Of a DNA stretch of 64,000 bases, positions 1 through 7,662 are shown in pieces. The number at the start of each line of letters is the position of its first letter. The stretch's first letter is position 1. This stretch comes from Ignatzschineria sp. RMDPL8A (GTDB taxonomy: Bacteria; Pseudomonadota; Gammaproteobacteria; Cardiobacteriales; Wohlfahrtiimonadaceae): NCBI RefSeq assembly GCF_029815055.1, contig NZ_JAPPWA010000001.1:49635-113634 (forward strand). Direction: 5' to 3'. The notes under the pieces are model-generated. The model searched no databases. It was given only the letters and a program-made list of their open reading frames with translations, and was not told the origin of the DNA. A program made the position numbers and the translations under genes.

Positions 1-1
1 C

Positions 2-895
2 CAAGCAACCCTCCACAACTGGATGCAAAAAGACCAATTGTCCGATTACCAATGGCATCGCTCAGGAAAAATGATCATTCATCGACAACAGCGTGATTTT
101 GAATATGCCGCTCATAAAGTTGATCCATCGGTTCAAAAAGTACTCTCACCCAGTGAGAGTATCGATATTGAACCCTCTCTAACCCATATTCAATCTCAAT
201 TAGTCGGCGCAATCTATGCTCCCAATGATGAAACTGCTGATGCTCATCAATATTGTCTTGCGCTTTTAGATAAGTTACAGAAATCGAGCCGGTTTACCTT
301 TATTAAAGGTACACACGTTAAAACGATCCTCACAGATAAGCAGAAAATTACTCAAATCATTACATCCCAAGGAGATTTTAAAGTCGATCAATTGATTATA
401 GCGGCCGGTAACGGCGCCACTACACTCTTAAATCCCCTTGGAATACACCTTCCCATCTATCCGCTAAAAGGCTATAGCTTAACACTACCCTTTCCTCAAG
501 AACCGGCCGTTGTTCCAAGCATTAGCGTCACTGATTATGGACACAAAACAGTCTATGCCAAATTAGGTGACCGGCTTCGCATTGCCGCAATGGTAGATAT
601 TGGTTATGAAAATGAAGGCATACGCTCCGAACGAATTCAGGCATTAAAAAAGATTATCCAAAGCACCTTCCCAAAACTGCGCCACCTTGATCAAGCAGAA
701 GCATGGTCAGGTCTGCGCCCTTCTACCCCAAAAGGCCCTCCTATTTTAGGAAAGACCTCTTTTAAAAATCTCTGGCTCAATGTTGGCCATGGCAGTCTTG
801 GATTTACCCTTGCCGCAGGAAGCGCAGAGGTCTTAGCACATCTCATATTGCAAAATGAATCTCCCATCGATTTAACAGGGCTCACTTATCAATAA
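2..895 (+). CDS. dadA: D-amino acid dehydrogenase, 3' part (gene runs off the left edge)
   Basis: FAD-dependent membrane-associated enzyme that oxidises D-amino acids to imino acids, which hydrolyse to 2-oxo acids and ammonia; electrons enter the respiratory chain. The frame is open to the window edge, and the 7 codons before the first Met (QATLHNW) continue the protein, so the 5' end with the N-terminal FAD-binding GxGxxG is outside. The visible part (297 residues of a family of about 420-430) has the DadA C-terminal signatures: YPLKGYSLTLP, the substrate-domain stretch around VYAKLGDRLRIAAMVDIG, WSGLRPSTPKGPPILG, and the FAD-contacting end LNVGHGSLGFTLAAGSA. It is followed 38 bases later by ridA on the same strand, a familiar pairing. 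Family assignment is confident; only the truncation by the window limits it. Confidence 0.95.
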   Translation, partial: QATLHNWMQKDQLSDYQWHRSGKMIIHRQQRDFEYAAHKVDPSVQKVLSPSESIDIEPSLTHIQSQLVGAIYAPNDETADAHQYCLALLDKLQKSSRFTFIKGTHVKTILTDKQKITQIITSQGDFKVDQLIIAAGNGATTLLNPLGIHLPIYPLKGYSLTLPFPQEPAVVPSISVTDYGHKTVYAKLGDRLRIAAMVDIGYENEGIRSERIQALKKIIQSTFPKLRHLDQAEAWSGLRPSTPKGPPILGKTSFKNLWLNVGHGSLGFTLAAGSAEVLAHLILQNESPIDLTGLTYQ

Positions 896-933
896 ATCGA
901 TCACTCCCATCTTGATTAAACTAAGGATAAAAA

Positions 934-1284
934 ATGATTGTACGCCATCACCCCAACCAAAGACTCGCAGCTTACGTTGAGTATCACAATTTAATCTATC
1001 TCTCCGGACAAGTACCTACCAACTTGAACGGCGATATCACCCAGCAAACCTTAGAAGTTCTCACTAAAGTTGATGCTCTCTTAAAAAAAGCAGGCAGTGA
1101 TAGATCTCGCATACTCACAGCACAGATCTGGCTTAAGGAAATCTCTCGTGATTTCGAAGCATTCAATGCTGTATGGGACGCGTGGTTGCCAGAAGGAAGT
1201 GCACCTGCTCGTGCAGCAATTGAAGCCAATATGGCCCGCGAAAACGTCCTAGTAGAGATCATGCTCACCGCCGCAAAAGACTAA
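934..1284 (+). CDS. RidA/YjgF family enamine/imine deaminase
   Basis: 116-residue protein of the RidA (YjgF/YER057c/UK114) family; members form trimers and hydrolyse reactive 2-aminoacrylate or imino acids to 2-oxo acids. The family signatures are visible: the N-terminal strand YLSGQVPTN, a mid-helix with TLEVLTKVDALLKKAGSD, and the C-terminal active-site segment SAPARAAIEANMARENVLVEI, which includes the Arg (in PARAAIE) that binds the substrate carboxylate in characterised RidA proteins. A Shine-Dalgarno-like AAGGA lies upstream of the ATG. Placement right after dadA suggests that it clears the imino acids DadA releases; that role is inferred from context. RidA has several subfamilies, and the exact one cannot be set from sequence reading alone. 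Confidence 0.9.
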   Translation: MIVRHHPNQRLAAYVEYHNLIYLSGQVPTNLNGDITQQTLEVLTKVDALLKKAGSDRSRILTAQIWLKEISRDFEAFNAVWDAWLPEGSAPARAAIEANMARENVLVEIMLTAAKD

Positions 1285-1317
1285 CACAAATCCACACCGT
1301 TAATCTCTCTCGAAACA

Positions 1318-1350
1318 AATTCTCTTCGCACAGACATTCTGAAGAGAATT
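1318..1350. terminator. Hairpin between convergent genes
   Basis: A perfect 10-bp inverted repeat, AATTCTCTTC / GAAGAGAATT, separated by 13 bases, sits between the stop of the RidA gene and the convergent stop of the TPR gene. There is no long T-run on either side, so it is a weak candidate for a shared bidirectional terminator. Confidence 0.45.
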
Positions 1351-1362
1351 CACGCCATATTA

Positions 1363-2043
1363 TTACGGAGACTCAATGCTGTAATTGCCACTTTCCACCG
1401 CTTTAATAACTTCATCAATCATTCGAGTATTGGGGAAATGTTTTTGATAAACTTTAAATGCTTCGAGCGCCTTTTCATCTTGATCTTGGCTCAAATAGAC
1501 AAGCCCAAGCCCATAATATGAGTGGGTATCCCCGAGTTCAATGGCGCGTTTGAAGTGCGTTTTGGCATATTCATATTGCCCGGTTGAGGCTTGGAAATTA
1601 GCGATAAAATTGTGAAGCGATGCATCGTCCTCTTTCAGCTCAAGGAGTAAATTGGCCGTTTTATCAAATCGTTTTAAACTCTCAAGCGGATTATGATCAA
1701 GATTATAGGCCACCGCATTGAAACGCAAAAAGAGCTGTAATGTGCCGATATCCTCATTAAATGGATAGATCACGCTGAGCATGTCCACCAAAATCACATC
1801 ATCAATTGCTTGTTGCTGTTCCATGCGTGAATCAAACGTCACCGGATAGGTACGCGCATGCTTTTCAAAATTGAGCACCGCCTCTTGCAATTTATCCAGG
1901 TCAAAACTGACAAAATATTTACCGCTCTCTTCCCGAATCGACAAAATCTCTTCAAGACTCTTAATCGGCGTATACGGCTCCGCCATGACCCCACTCAACA
2001 TTCCCACGCATAACAACGCAATACTCCACAACTTTTTCATCAC
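1363..2043 (-). CDS. Secreted TPR-repeat protein
   Basis: 226-residue protein with a clear Sec signal peptide (KK charged start, hydrophobic WSIALLCVGMLSGVMA, cleavage likely after VMA at about residue 21). The C-terminal half (about 145-215) reads as tetratricopeptide repeats: TGQYEYAKTHFKRAIELGDTH and YYGLGLVYLSQDQDEKALEAF. TPR proteins scaffold protein-protein contacts, so a periplasmic adaptor role is plausible, but no specific function is recognised. The N-terminal half (residues 25-140) has no motif I know. It is transcribed in the same direction as the ynb-like operon upstream, 54 bases from the 2098-2571 gene, so it may be the last gene of that transcript. Confidence 0.75.
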   Translation of the reverse strand: MMKKLWSIALLCVGMLSGVMAEPYTPIKSLEEILSIREESGKYFVSFDLDKLQEAVLNFEKHARTYPVTFDSRMEQQQAIDDVILVDMLSVIYPFNEDIGTLQLFLRFNAVAYNLDHNPLESLKRFDKTANLLLELKEDDASLHNFIANFQASTGQYEYAKTHFKRAIELGDTHSYYGLGLVYLSQDQDEKALEAFKVYQKHFPNTRMIDEVIKAVESGNYSIESP

Positions 2044-2097
2044 TGTTCCTTATTTCTCACTGGTTTTCATCACACCCAATAGTCTCGCACACAGCTC

Positions 2098-2571
2098 TTA
2101 TCCCAACAACACCATAATCATGCCTAATATCGAGAGTGAACATAACAAAAAAGAGAGCACAATAAAACGTCTAAAAAGCTTCATCACGCCTTTCATTCGA
2201 CACTCTATATCCCTAGGAATAGACGACTTTAGTAGATTTAAGGAGATCAAACTCTGATCAAGCCGTTCAAATAGATCAATGCCAAGTCTATCGCTCTGCA
2301 TAAGCCGAGTTAAAATTGCCTGATCAAATCGTAATCGCCATGCATAATAATAGTTCAAGAATAACGCCATGCTCACAGCGAGGAAAATGGTGATTTCCAA
2401 CGTAATTGTTGCCAGATCCCCTTGATTATCGAACGTCACCATCATGCCGATCAACATTAATCCAGCAAATAGTGATACAGCGATTTGAATTACGGAGAGA
2501 CTCTCTAAGAGCGCAACCACCGTCTGAATTAATGCCTGATTCTCCTTATTGATGCGATATTCCTCTCCCAT
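2098..2571 (-). CDS. Unknown three-TM inner-membrane protein in the ynbCD operon
   Basis: 157 residues, not recognised. Three hydrophobic segments are visible: about 26-48 (VIQIAVSLFAGLMLIGMMV), about 55-75 (ITLEITIFLAVSMALFL) and 135-157 (FIVLSFLLCSLSILGMIMVL, at the very C-terminus). Between the second and third lies a soluble, mainly helical segment of about 55 residues. Its start overlaps the stop of the ynbD homologue by one base (TAATG on the minus strand), a hallmark of translational coupling. It therefore very likely belongs functionally with the YnbC/YnbD pair, perhaps as a membrane partner. E. coli ynbABCD does not contain a gene like this as far as I recall. Confidence 0.7.
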   Translation of the reverse strand: MGEEYRINKENQALIQTVVALLESLSVIQIAVSLFAGLMLIGMMVTFDNQGDLATITLEITIFLAVSMALFLNYYYAWRLRFDQAILTRLMQSDRLGIDLFERLDQSLISLNLLKSSIPRDIECRMKGVMKLFRRFIVLSFLLCSLSILGMIMVLLG

Positions 2572-3968
2572 TATCCCTCCTTATGCTCAGCCATGATATT
2601 TATTGGCTCCCACCAATCTTCAAGCGCTGTATAAACATCTTGCGAGATCACAATTCGGGGTCTCGATCGCTTCACCGCACTTAAAGCATCCTCTAAGGCA
2701 CGTAACTCTCGTCCTTCCACTAACCAAATTAATGAGGCAATAACGCTTCTTGAATAGCCTAGCCCACAACAAATTAAGATTTTTTTCGATGGCTCAAGCG
2801 TCACAGCAACTGTTTTTACGAGCTGACGAATCGCCTCAAAGTCTCCACAGGTTGGTTTAACCATATCTAGCATGGGGTATGAATAATACACTCCCTGAAA
2901 AGTGAAACGATGAGATAAAGAATGCCATCTACACTGAAGCGGGAAAGGAAACTCCGCCGTTAAATCGATGACGACATCATACTGCCCTACCAACAATTCT
3001 TTGCTCGTAGGTATACGCCCTAAGTAGAGATTTGGCGCGATCTCATCGGCCCCATTATCGCCATGAGTCCAAAGTCGAGAGTTGATCGCCATAATGACAA
3101 TATAGGGGAAAAACAGCAATTGATTCGTCACAGTAAACGACCCATCACTCCGCTTTTGAAAGCCTTTTGCACCCACTCCCATATAGTTGAACGCAACCAT
3201 AGCAAACGAGACCGCAGGCCAATTGAGGATCAACCACATTCCCCCTAATGTTACACCTAATATCAGCGATAAAAGCGCCAATGTTCCGTAGAGAATCACC
3301 CAGCGCAAACGACCATTACTCAAATTAAAATGAAACGTGCTTAATGGGGAACTCCCTTCAAATGGCCAAAGCCAAAGTACAAAACACCCAACCAATATGC
3401 CTAATGGCACATCCAGAAAATGATGTTGCCACGTTGTTAAAACCGAAAGCCCAATCAAGAAAAACCAACCATGTAGCAGGAAACGTGACCAACGCGCCAT
3501 CAGGGGATAGTACGTTGCCCACAAGATAACCAACAAGGTGATATGCAACGAGGGGGCTTGATTATACTGCTTATCAAAGCTACTCAATAGATTAAATAAC
3601 TCTCCATAAAATCCCCCTACCTCTGGCTTTATAAAGGTTGCTTCTAGAGGAAAACAGAGAAATGAGAACACACAAATAACTTGTGCACTCAACAATCTCG
3701 CTATATGACGTTTTAATTCTAACGCCGTGCGTGGAATTAAAAATGAGAGCCCATAGAGAAGATTAATCGACCAATATGGCACAATCGTCCACGGTAAAAA
3801 GGGAATATGACGCTCCCACATAAAAACCACATTGCCCACATCATTGCGCTGGTCGGTAATCCAGGTTGCAAATCCATAGGAGATGTAAAAAATGAGCGCC
3901 AACATCAAGAGCGCTCCAACCGCTTTTTTCAAGAGCCCCGGTTCACGTTTATCTAAACGAATCAGCAT
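2571..3968 (-). CDS. ynbD: PAP2 / dual-specificity phosphatase fusion (YnbD-like)
   Basis: 465-residue membrane protein. The N-terminal two thirds is a multi-TM PAP2-type lipid phosphatase domain, with conserved pieces YNQAPSLHITLLVIL and TWQHHFLDVPLG (the His and Asp of the PAP2 active site). The C-terminal third is a dual-specificity/protein-tyrosine phosphatase-like domain with the CX5R loop in LICCGLGYSRSVIASL. This domain order matches E. coli YnbD. PAP2 enzymes dephosphorylate lipid phosphates or pyrophosphates at the membrane; the actual substrate is unknown. It overlaps the upstream ynbC homologue by 7 bases and the downstream unknown gene by 1 base, indicating a tightly coupled operon. 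In E. coli the genes sit beside ynbA/ynbB (CDP-alcohol transferase and CDP-diglyceride synthase relatives), which are absent here. Confidence 0.85.
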   Translation of the reverse strand: MLIRLDKREPGLLKKAVGALLMLALIFYISYGFATWITDQRNDVGNVVFMWERHIPFLPWTIVPYWSINLLYGLSFLIPRTALELKRHIARLLSAQVICVFSFLCFPLEATFIKPEVGGFYGELFNLLSSFDKQYNQAPSLHITLLVILWATYYPLMARWSRFLLHGWFFLIGLSVLTTWQHHFLDVPLGILVGCFVLWLWPFEGSSPLSTFHFNLSNGRLRWVILYGTLALLSLILGVTLGGMWLILNWPAVSFAMVAFNYMGVGAKGFQKRSDGSFTVTNQLLFFPYIVIMAINSRLWTHGDNGADEIAPNLYLGRIPTSKELLVGQYDVVIDLTAEFPFPLQCRWHSLSHRFTFQGVYYSYPMLDMVKPTCGDFEAIRQLVKTVAVTLEPSKKILICCGLGYSRSVIASLIWLVEGRELRALEDALSAVKRSRPRIVISQDVYTALEDWWEPINIMAEHKEG

Positions 3969-5716
3969 AACGGTCTCTTACGCGCAATTGAAACAGTAAA
4001 AATGCCCCAACGATCAATCACCTGCTCAATCTTCTCAAATCCAGCAGCTTCAACCAATTGATCCATCTCAATCTGTGTACGGCGGCGCATCACCCATGGT
4101 TTACCATTGCGATGACTTGTCAAAACGCGCGCAATATATTCAAGCTGAGGATGCCACGGTTGTGCGGTATAGATTAAATATCCTCCCGATTCCATATTGT
4201 CATAGATCCCTTTAAGGGAATTGCTCACCAATAGATTATCGCCAAATAATTCATAAAGCCCTGAGACAACGGTGAGCGTCGCCCGCTCAGGAAGCGTGGC
4301 TAGTTCCTCTCGATTAAACGCATCACCCTTTTCAAATCGGGCAATTTCATGAAGCCCTTTAATCTGAATCAGCGCGCGCCCTTTTTCAATATTTAATTCA
4401 CTATAATCCCGTAATAAAATCGATTCTGGTTTAACTCTAAGCTGATTAACCCCATCTAAAATATAGCGCCCATGCCCTGCCGCCACATCCATAATTCGTA
4501 CGGCTCGCCCCTCTTTTTGGAGCGCTTCAATGGTTTTAATTAAGCATTGTTCGGCATTGTCTTTACGCTTCCGAATACCACGCCATCCGATAGAATTGAG
4601 GTAGACAAAATCGGCAAAACGCGCAAAACTTGCCTCTCCTTGGGGTTCATTTTTATAGATATAATCCAACGTTGAACCTGAGTCAAACCCCGTTTCAAAC
4701 CCTAACTCTACCCCTTTAGAAATCCGCTTTGCATACTCAACAATCCTTCGAGCCATCCACCAATAGAACGTTTTCACAAGACCTTTAGGTGGTGCTTGTA
4801 ACCGTACCAACTCCTCTTTTGTCACCCCGATTCGATCGGCATCTAATAAAGAAGGAAAGCGCAGTGGCTCTGCAAATGCATCTAAAATAAATTGACGCGC
4901 CTTTTCAATGGCAAGATGACGCTCTTTCTCTCCTAGAGTATCGTGATAAAATTTTGGCAAAAGATGAAACTCTTTTTTCGCCGAACTTAACTTATTAAAA
5001 AATTGACGTTGTGGCTGACGACGCACGACATAATCTGAACCAGACACCAACAATTGTGTGGGTACATGAATCGAATCAGCATCATCAATTAACCGTTTTG
5101 AACTATCATGAAGGTCTAAAAGTAGTCGCACCGAAATTGGTCGCGTAATGAGAGTATCTTGCTTAAAAGAATCAATTCTTGCAGTATCATGCGTCAAAAG
5201 AGAGGGTTTAACATAACTATTAACATAAAAATTTCCCCTCACATTATACATTAAGCGCAACCCAGGAATTGCAAAGGGCACATATAACTTAATACGAAAT
5301 GCGGGAGAACCCAAAATCATCGCTCGAATTTTAGGTACGTAATCATGCACCCAGCCCGCCGCAATCACGGCGCCTACGCTCTGTCCAACCACGGCAATAT
5401 CATTATCCGTCAAAGCATGTGTTGCCTTAATATGGCGCATAAAGCATTCTGTATCCTGCAGAATCTGTGCAAAACTCTCAGCATCACCACGCGCACCTTC
5501 AGAGAGACCTAAGCCCCGCTGATCCCATGCAAAAAACTGAAAGTCGGGAAGATTAAATTCCTCGACAAGATGCTCAATACGACCGGAATGCTCATGCCCT
5601 CGGTGAAACAACACAATCGCAGGTGCCGCATTATCGCCATTGTTTGCTCTCCAATGACGATAAAAAATCTCGTTGCCATCATAAGTGAAAAACCTATTCT
5701 CGGTCACTTGGCGCAT
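3962..5716 (-). CDS. ynbC: Bifunctional alpha/beta hydrolase / SAM-dependent methyltransferase (YnbC-like)
   Basis: 584 residues. Residues about 1-290 form an alpha/beta hydrolase (lysophospholipase-like): oxyanion-side HRGHEHSGR, WDQRGLGLSEG, nucleophile elbow VVGQSVGAV (GxSxG), the acid in LLVSGSDYVV and the catalytic His in FYHDTLGE. Residues about 380-584 form a class I methyltransferase with SAM motif MDVAAGHGRYIL. The fusion and its length match E. coli YnbC (about 585). I chose the ATG at 5716: it has TGGAGA 9 bases upstream, whereas the longer version would need a TTG within that SD. Together with the PAP2 phosphatase next door it suggests lipid head-group or acyl remodelling; the substrate is not known. 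Confidence 0.85.
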   Translation of the reverse strand: MRQVTENRFFTYDGNEIFYRHWRANNGDNAAPAIVLFHRGHEHSGRIEHLVEEFNLPDFQFFAWDQRGLGLSEGARGDAESFAQILQDTECFMRHIKATHALTDNDIAVVGQSVGAVIAAGWVHDYVPKIRAMILGSPAFRIKLYVPFAIPGLRLMYNVRGNFYVNSYVKPSLLTHDTARIDSFKQDTLITRPISVRLLLDLHDSSKRLIDDADSIHVPTQLLVSGSDYVVRRQPQRQFFNKLSSAKKEFHLLPKFYHDTLGEKERHLAIEKARQFILDAFAEPLRFPSLLDADRIGVTKEELVRLQAPPKGLVKTFYWWMARRIVEYAKRISKGVELGFETGFDSGSTLDYIYKNEPQGEASFARFADFVYLNSIGWRGIRKRKDNAEQCLIKTIEALQKEGRAVRIMDVAAGHGRYILDGVNQLRVKPESILLRDYSELNIEKGRALIQIKGLHEIARFEKGDAFNREELATLPERATLTVVSGLYELFGDNLLVSNSLKGIYDNMESGGYLIYTAQPWHPQLEYIARVLTSHRNGKPWVMRRRTQIEMDQLVEAAGFEKIEQVIDRWGIFTVSIARKRPLC

Positions 5717-5956
5717 AATTAACGTCTCCAAAAGTTATCAATCGTTAACATTATTTATACAACCACATGAAATTGAGTTCAAGTAATTATTATACGTTAC
5801 GATCATTTGAGGTGACTCAAATCAATCTCGCCTCAAACACCCCTCTTAATCTTATAAAATCATTTAACGATAGACTTAAAATCAATGGGATAAAATTGAA
5901 TAAATCCCGTATACTCAAGCATCATTCCCTATTGCAATATTATTTAGGATTTAGAA

Positions 5957-6622
5957 ATGCACTCTCTTTCAGTCAATGGCATTAATCTTCATTACACCAA
6001 GCGTGGATCGGGCGATCCGCTTATTTTATTGCATGGAAATGGGGAGGATTTAACGATTTTTGATCCGCTTGCAGAAAAACTGGCGGAGCATTTTACTGTC
6101 TACGCGATCGATAGCCGTAATCATGGAAAGAGTGAGAAAACCGATCAGTATCATTATGAAACGATGCGTGATGATATTTTAGAATTTATCGAGGTTTTAA
6201 ACATTAAAACCCCGCATATGCTCGGCTTTAGTGATGGCTCAATTGTAACGATGTTGATGGCGATTAAAGCGCAAAATAGGCTGAATCGGCTCATTCTGCT
6301 TGGGCCAAATTTAACCCCTGATGATCTCACCGATGCGTGTCTGCGTTATGTGCGAATCTTATATACCAAGACTCAAGATCCGCTCTATAAAATGATGATG
6401 GACGAGCCCAATATTACGCCAGATGAGCTAAAAAATGTGCAGAACCGGACGCTTGTTATCGGCGCTGAAAATGATCTTTACAAACCAATGACCTTTGAGC
6501 GGATCGTCGGCGCACTACCTCATAGCGAGCTAACCATCATCAAAGGTCATGATCATGGAAGTTATATTGTCAATAATGATCTCATTTATGAGGACGTTTT
6601 TACCTTCCTCACACAAGATTAA
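5957..6622 (+). CDS. Alpha/beta hydrolase
   Basis: 221-residue cytoplasmic alpha/beta-fold hydrolase, short for the family. Visible landmarks: oxyanion motif LLHGNGED, strand-helix IDSRNHGKSEK, nucleophile elbow GFSDGS (GxSxG, Ser near residue 94), the acid strand LVIGAENDLY and a C-terminal His in KGHDHGSY. The cap domain is short. Substrate unknown; related annotated proteins are generic esterases or peptidases. AGGA lies 8 bases before the ATG. It is divergent from the ynbC operon and its stop codon directly abuts the stop of the convergent ecotin gene with no spacer, so the two transcripts must overlap. Confidence 0.85.
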   Translation: MHSLSVNGINLHYTKRGSGDPLILLHGNGEDLTIFDPLAEKLAEHFTVYAIDSRNHGKSEKTDQYHYETMRDDILEFIEVLNIKTPHMLGFSDGSIVTMLMAIKAQNRLNRLILLGPNLTPDDLTDACLRYVRILYTKTQDPLYKMMMDEPNITPDELKNVQNRTLVIGAENDLYKPMTFERIVGALPHSELTIIKGHDHGSYIVNNDLIYEDVFTFLTQD

Positions 6623-7096
6623 TTATTTCTGCTCAGCATCGTGAACAAGCACATTCGCCTGCCAGATGCGATATTTCACTTCAGTGCCTTCAGGGGTATA
6701 GACCACAATCGGAAGACGGCTGTTATAGCGTACGAGATCTTGCCCTTGAAGCGTTACAAACTCCTGCTTTTTATCAGCATCGGCACAGGCCATTAAGGTA
6801 CTCATCGGGCCTTTTAATTCAGACACTTCATAATAGTTATAGCCAAATCCTTCAACGGTTTTCTCGGTCATTTCACCGCCAAAAAAGTGGTGATTACAAT
6901 CGGTTTCAATCGTTTTACCCACCAATAATTCCACTTTTGCCGTGTATTCATCAGGGAGTGCGGGAAGCTCAATCACATGGCGCACCTGCCCTTCGCCGGC
7001 TTCAGGAAAAGATTTTAAAGTATCGGCATCTGCCGCTTGGCCATAGGACATAAAAAAGATTCCTGATAACGTTAATAATGTTTTTGAAAATTTCAT
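6623..7096 (-). CDS. eco: Ecotin, periplasmic serine protease inhibitor
   Basis: 157 residues with a Sec signal peptide (about 1-21, ending GQA). The mature part aligns well from memory with E. coli ecotin: KVELLVGKTIETDCN, KTVEGFGYNYYEV, MSTLMAC and RYNSRLPIVVYTPEGTEVKYRIW. Ecotin dimers inhibit chymotrypsin-fold proteases such as trypsin, elastase and neutrophil elastase, and protect bacteria from host proteases. The disulphide pair is Cys67-Cys104. The P1 reactive-site residue, Met84 in mature E. coli ecotin, falls at Leu101 here. The gene is convergent with the alpha/beta hydrolase and the stop codons touch. Confidence 0.96.
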   Translation of the reverse strand: MKFSKTLLTLSGIFFMSYGQAADADTLKSFPEAGEGQVRHVIELPALPDEYTAKVELLVGKTIETDCNHHFFGGEMTEKTVEGFGYNYYEVSELKGPMSTLMACADADKKQEFVTLQGQDLVRYNSRLPIVVYTPEGTEVKYRIWQANVLVHDAEQK

Positions 7097-7662
7097 ATTT
7101 GCCTATCCTTCTATTATGGATGAATCGTACGGCGCGCCTTGTGGGCACATTTGCGTACGTGATCCCTTCAGTGTAAACGGTTTTTCGCCCAGTTTAAAGC
7201 GTTTTATGCGGAAAACAGCGCTCTGATTTATAAATCAAATCATGAACGATCAAAGAGATAATTCAGTAAATTGCGAAAGAGAGATCCCTCTTCAAGTAAA
7301 ACGCTGACAAGCTCTGTCTGAAAACAGAAGTCGATCGATGCTAAAAAGGGATAGAGGTATACCGTCACAATACCGATAAAATTTCCGCGTGCAGTGAGCG
7401 TTAAAACCGCTTATTAAAAGCGATGGTGCGATCACTCTACAAAACTGTGCAAATCCCCCTTCAATTTAAATTAATCAACAAACAACTTATCTCATTAATA
7501 TTAACTATAATAGATTAATTGTCGTCAATCTAATGGCAAATAGCCGAGGTTTTTCACTAAAATGATGTATATTGAAAGAATAAAGACACCTCTATTTTGC
7601 AATATTCATCGATTTTATTTCGTTTATTCAGTTCCTTTATTTAGTTACTCAGGAGAGCCATT
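7097..7662. other. 566-bp intergenic region between eco and pilY1
   Basis: Divergent promoter space for eco (leftward) and pilY1 (rightward). No ORF with a ribosome binding site and no RNA gene is recognised. The last 200 bases are very AT-rich and hold a TATAAT at 7506-7511, but no good -35 hexamer stands 16-18 bases upstream. A Shine-Dalgarno AGGAGAG lies at about 7651-7657, 5-6 bases before the pilY1 ATG. The first 250 bases show no structure I can name. Confidence 0.5.

Noticed and set aside
5767..5985. 72-residue frame upstream of the alpha/beta hydrolase
   Set aside because: Overlaps the true hydrolase start, no SD, AT-driven composition.
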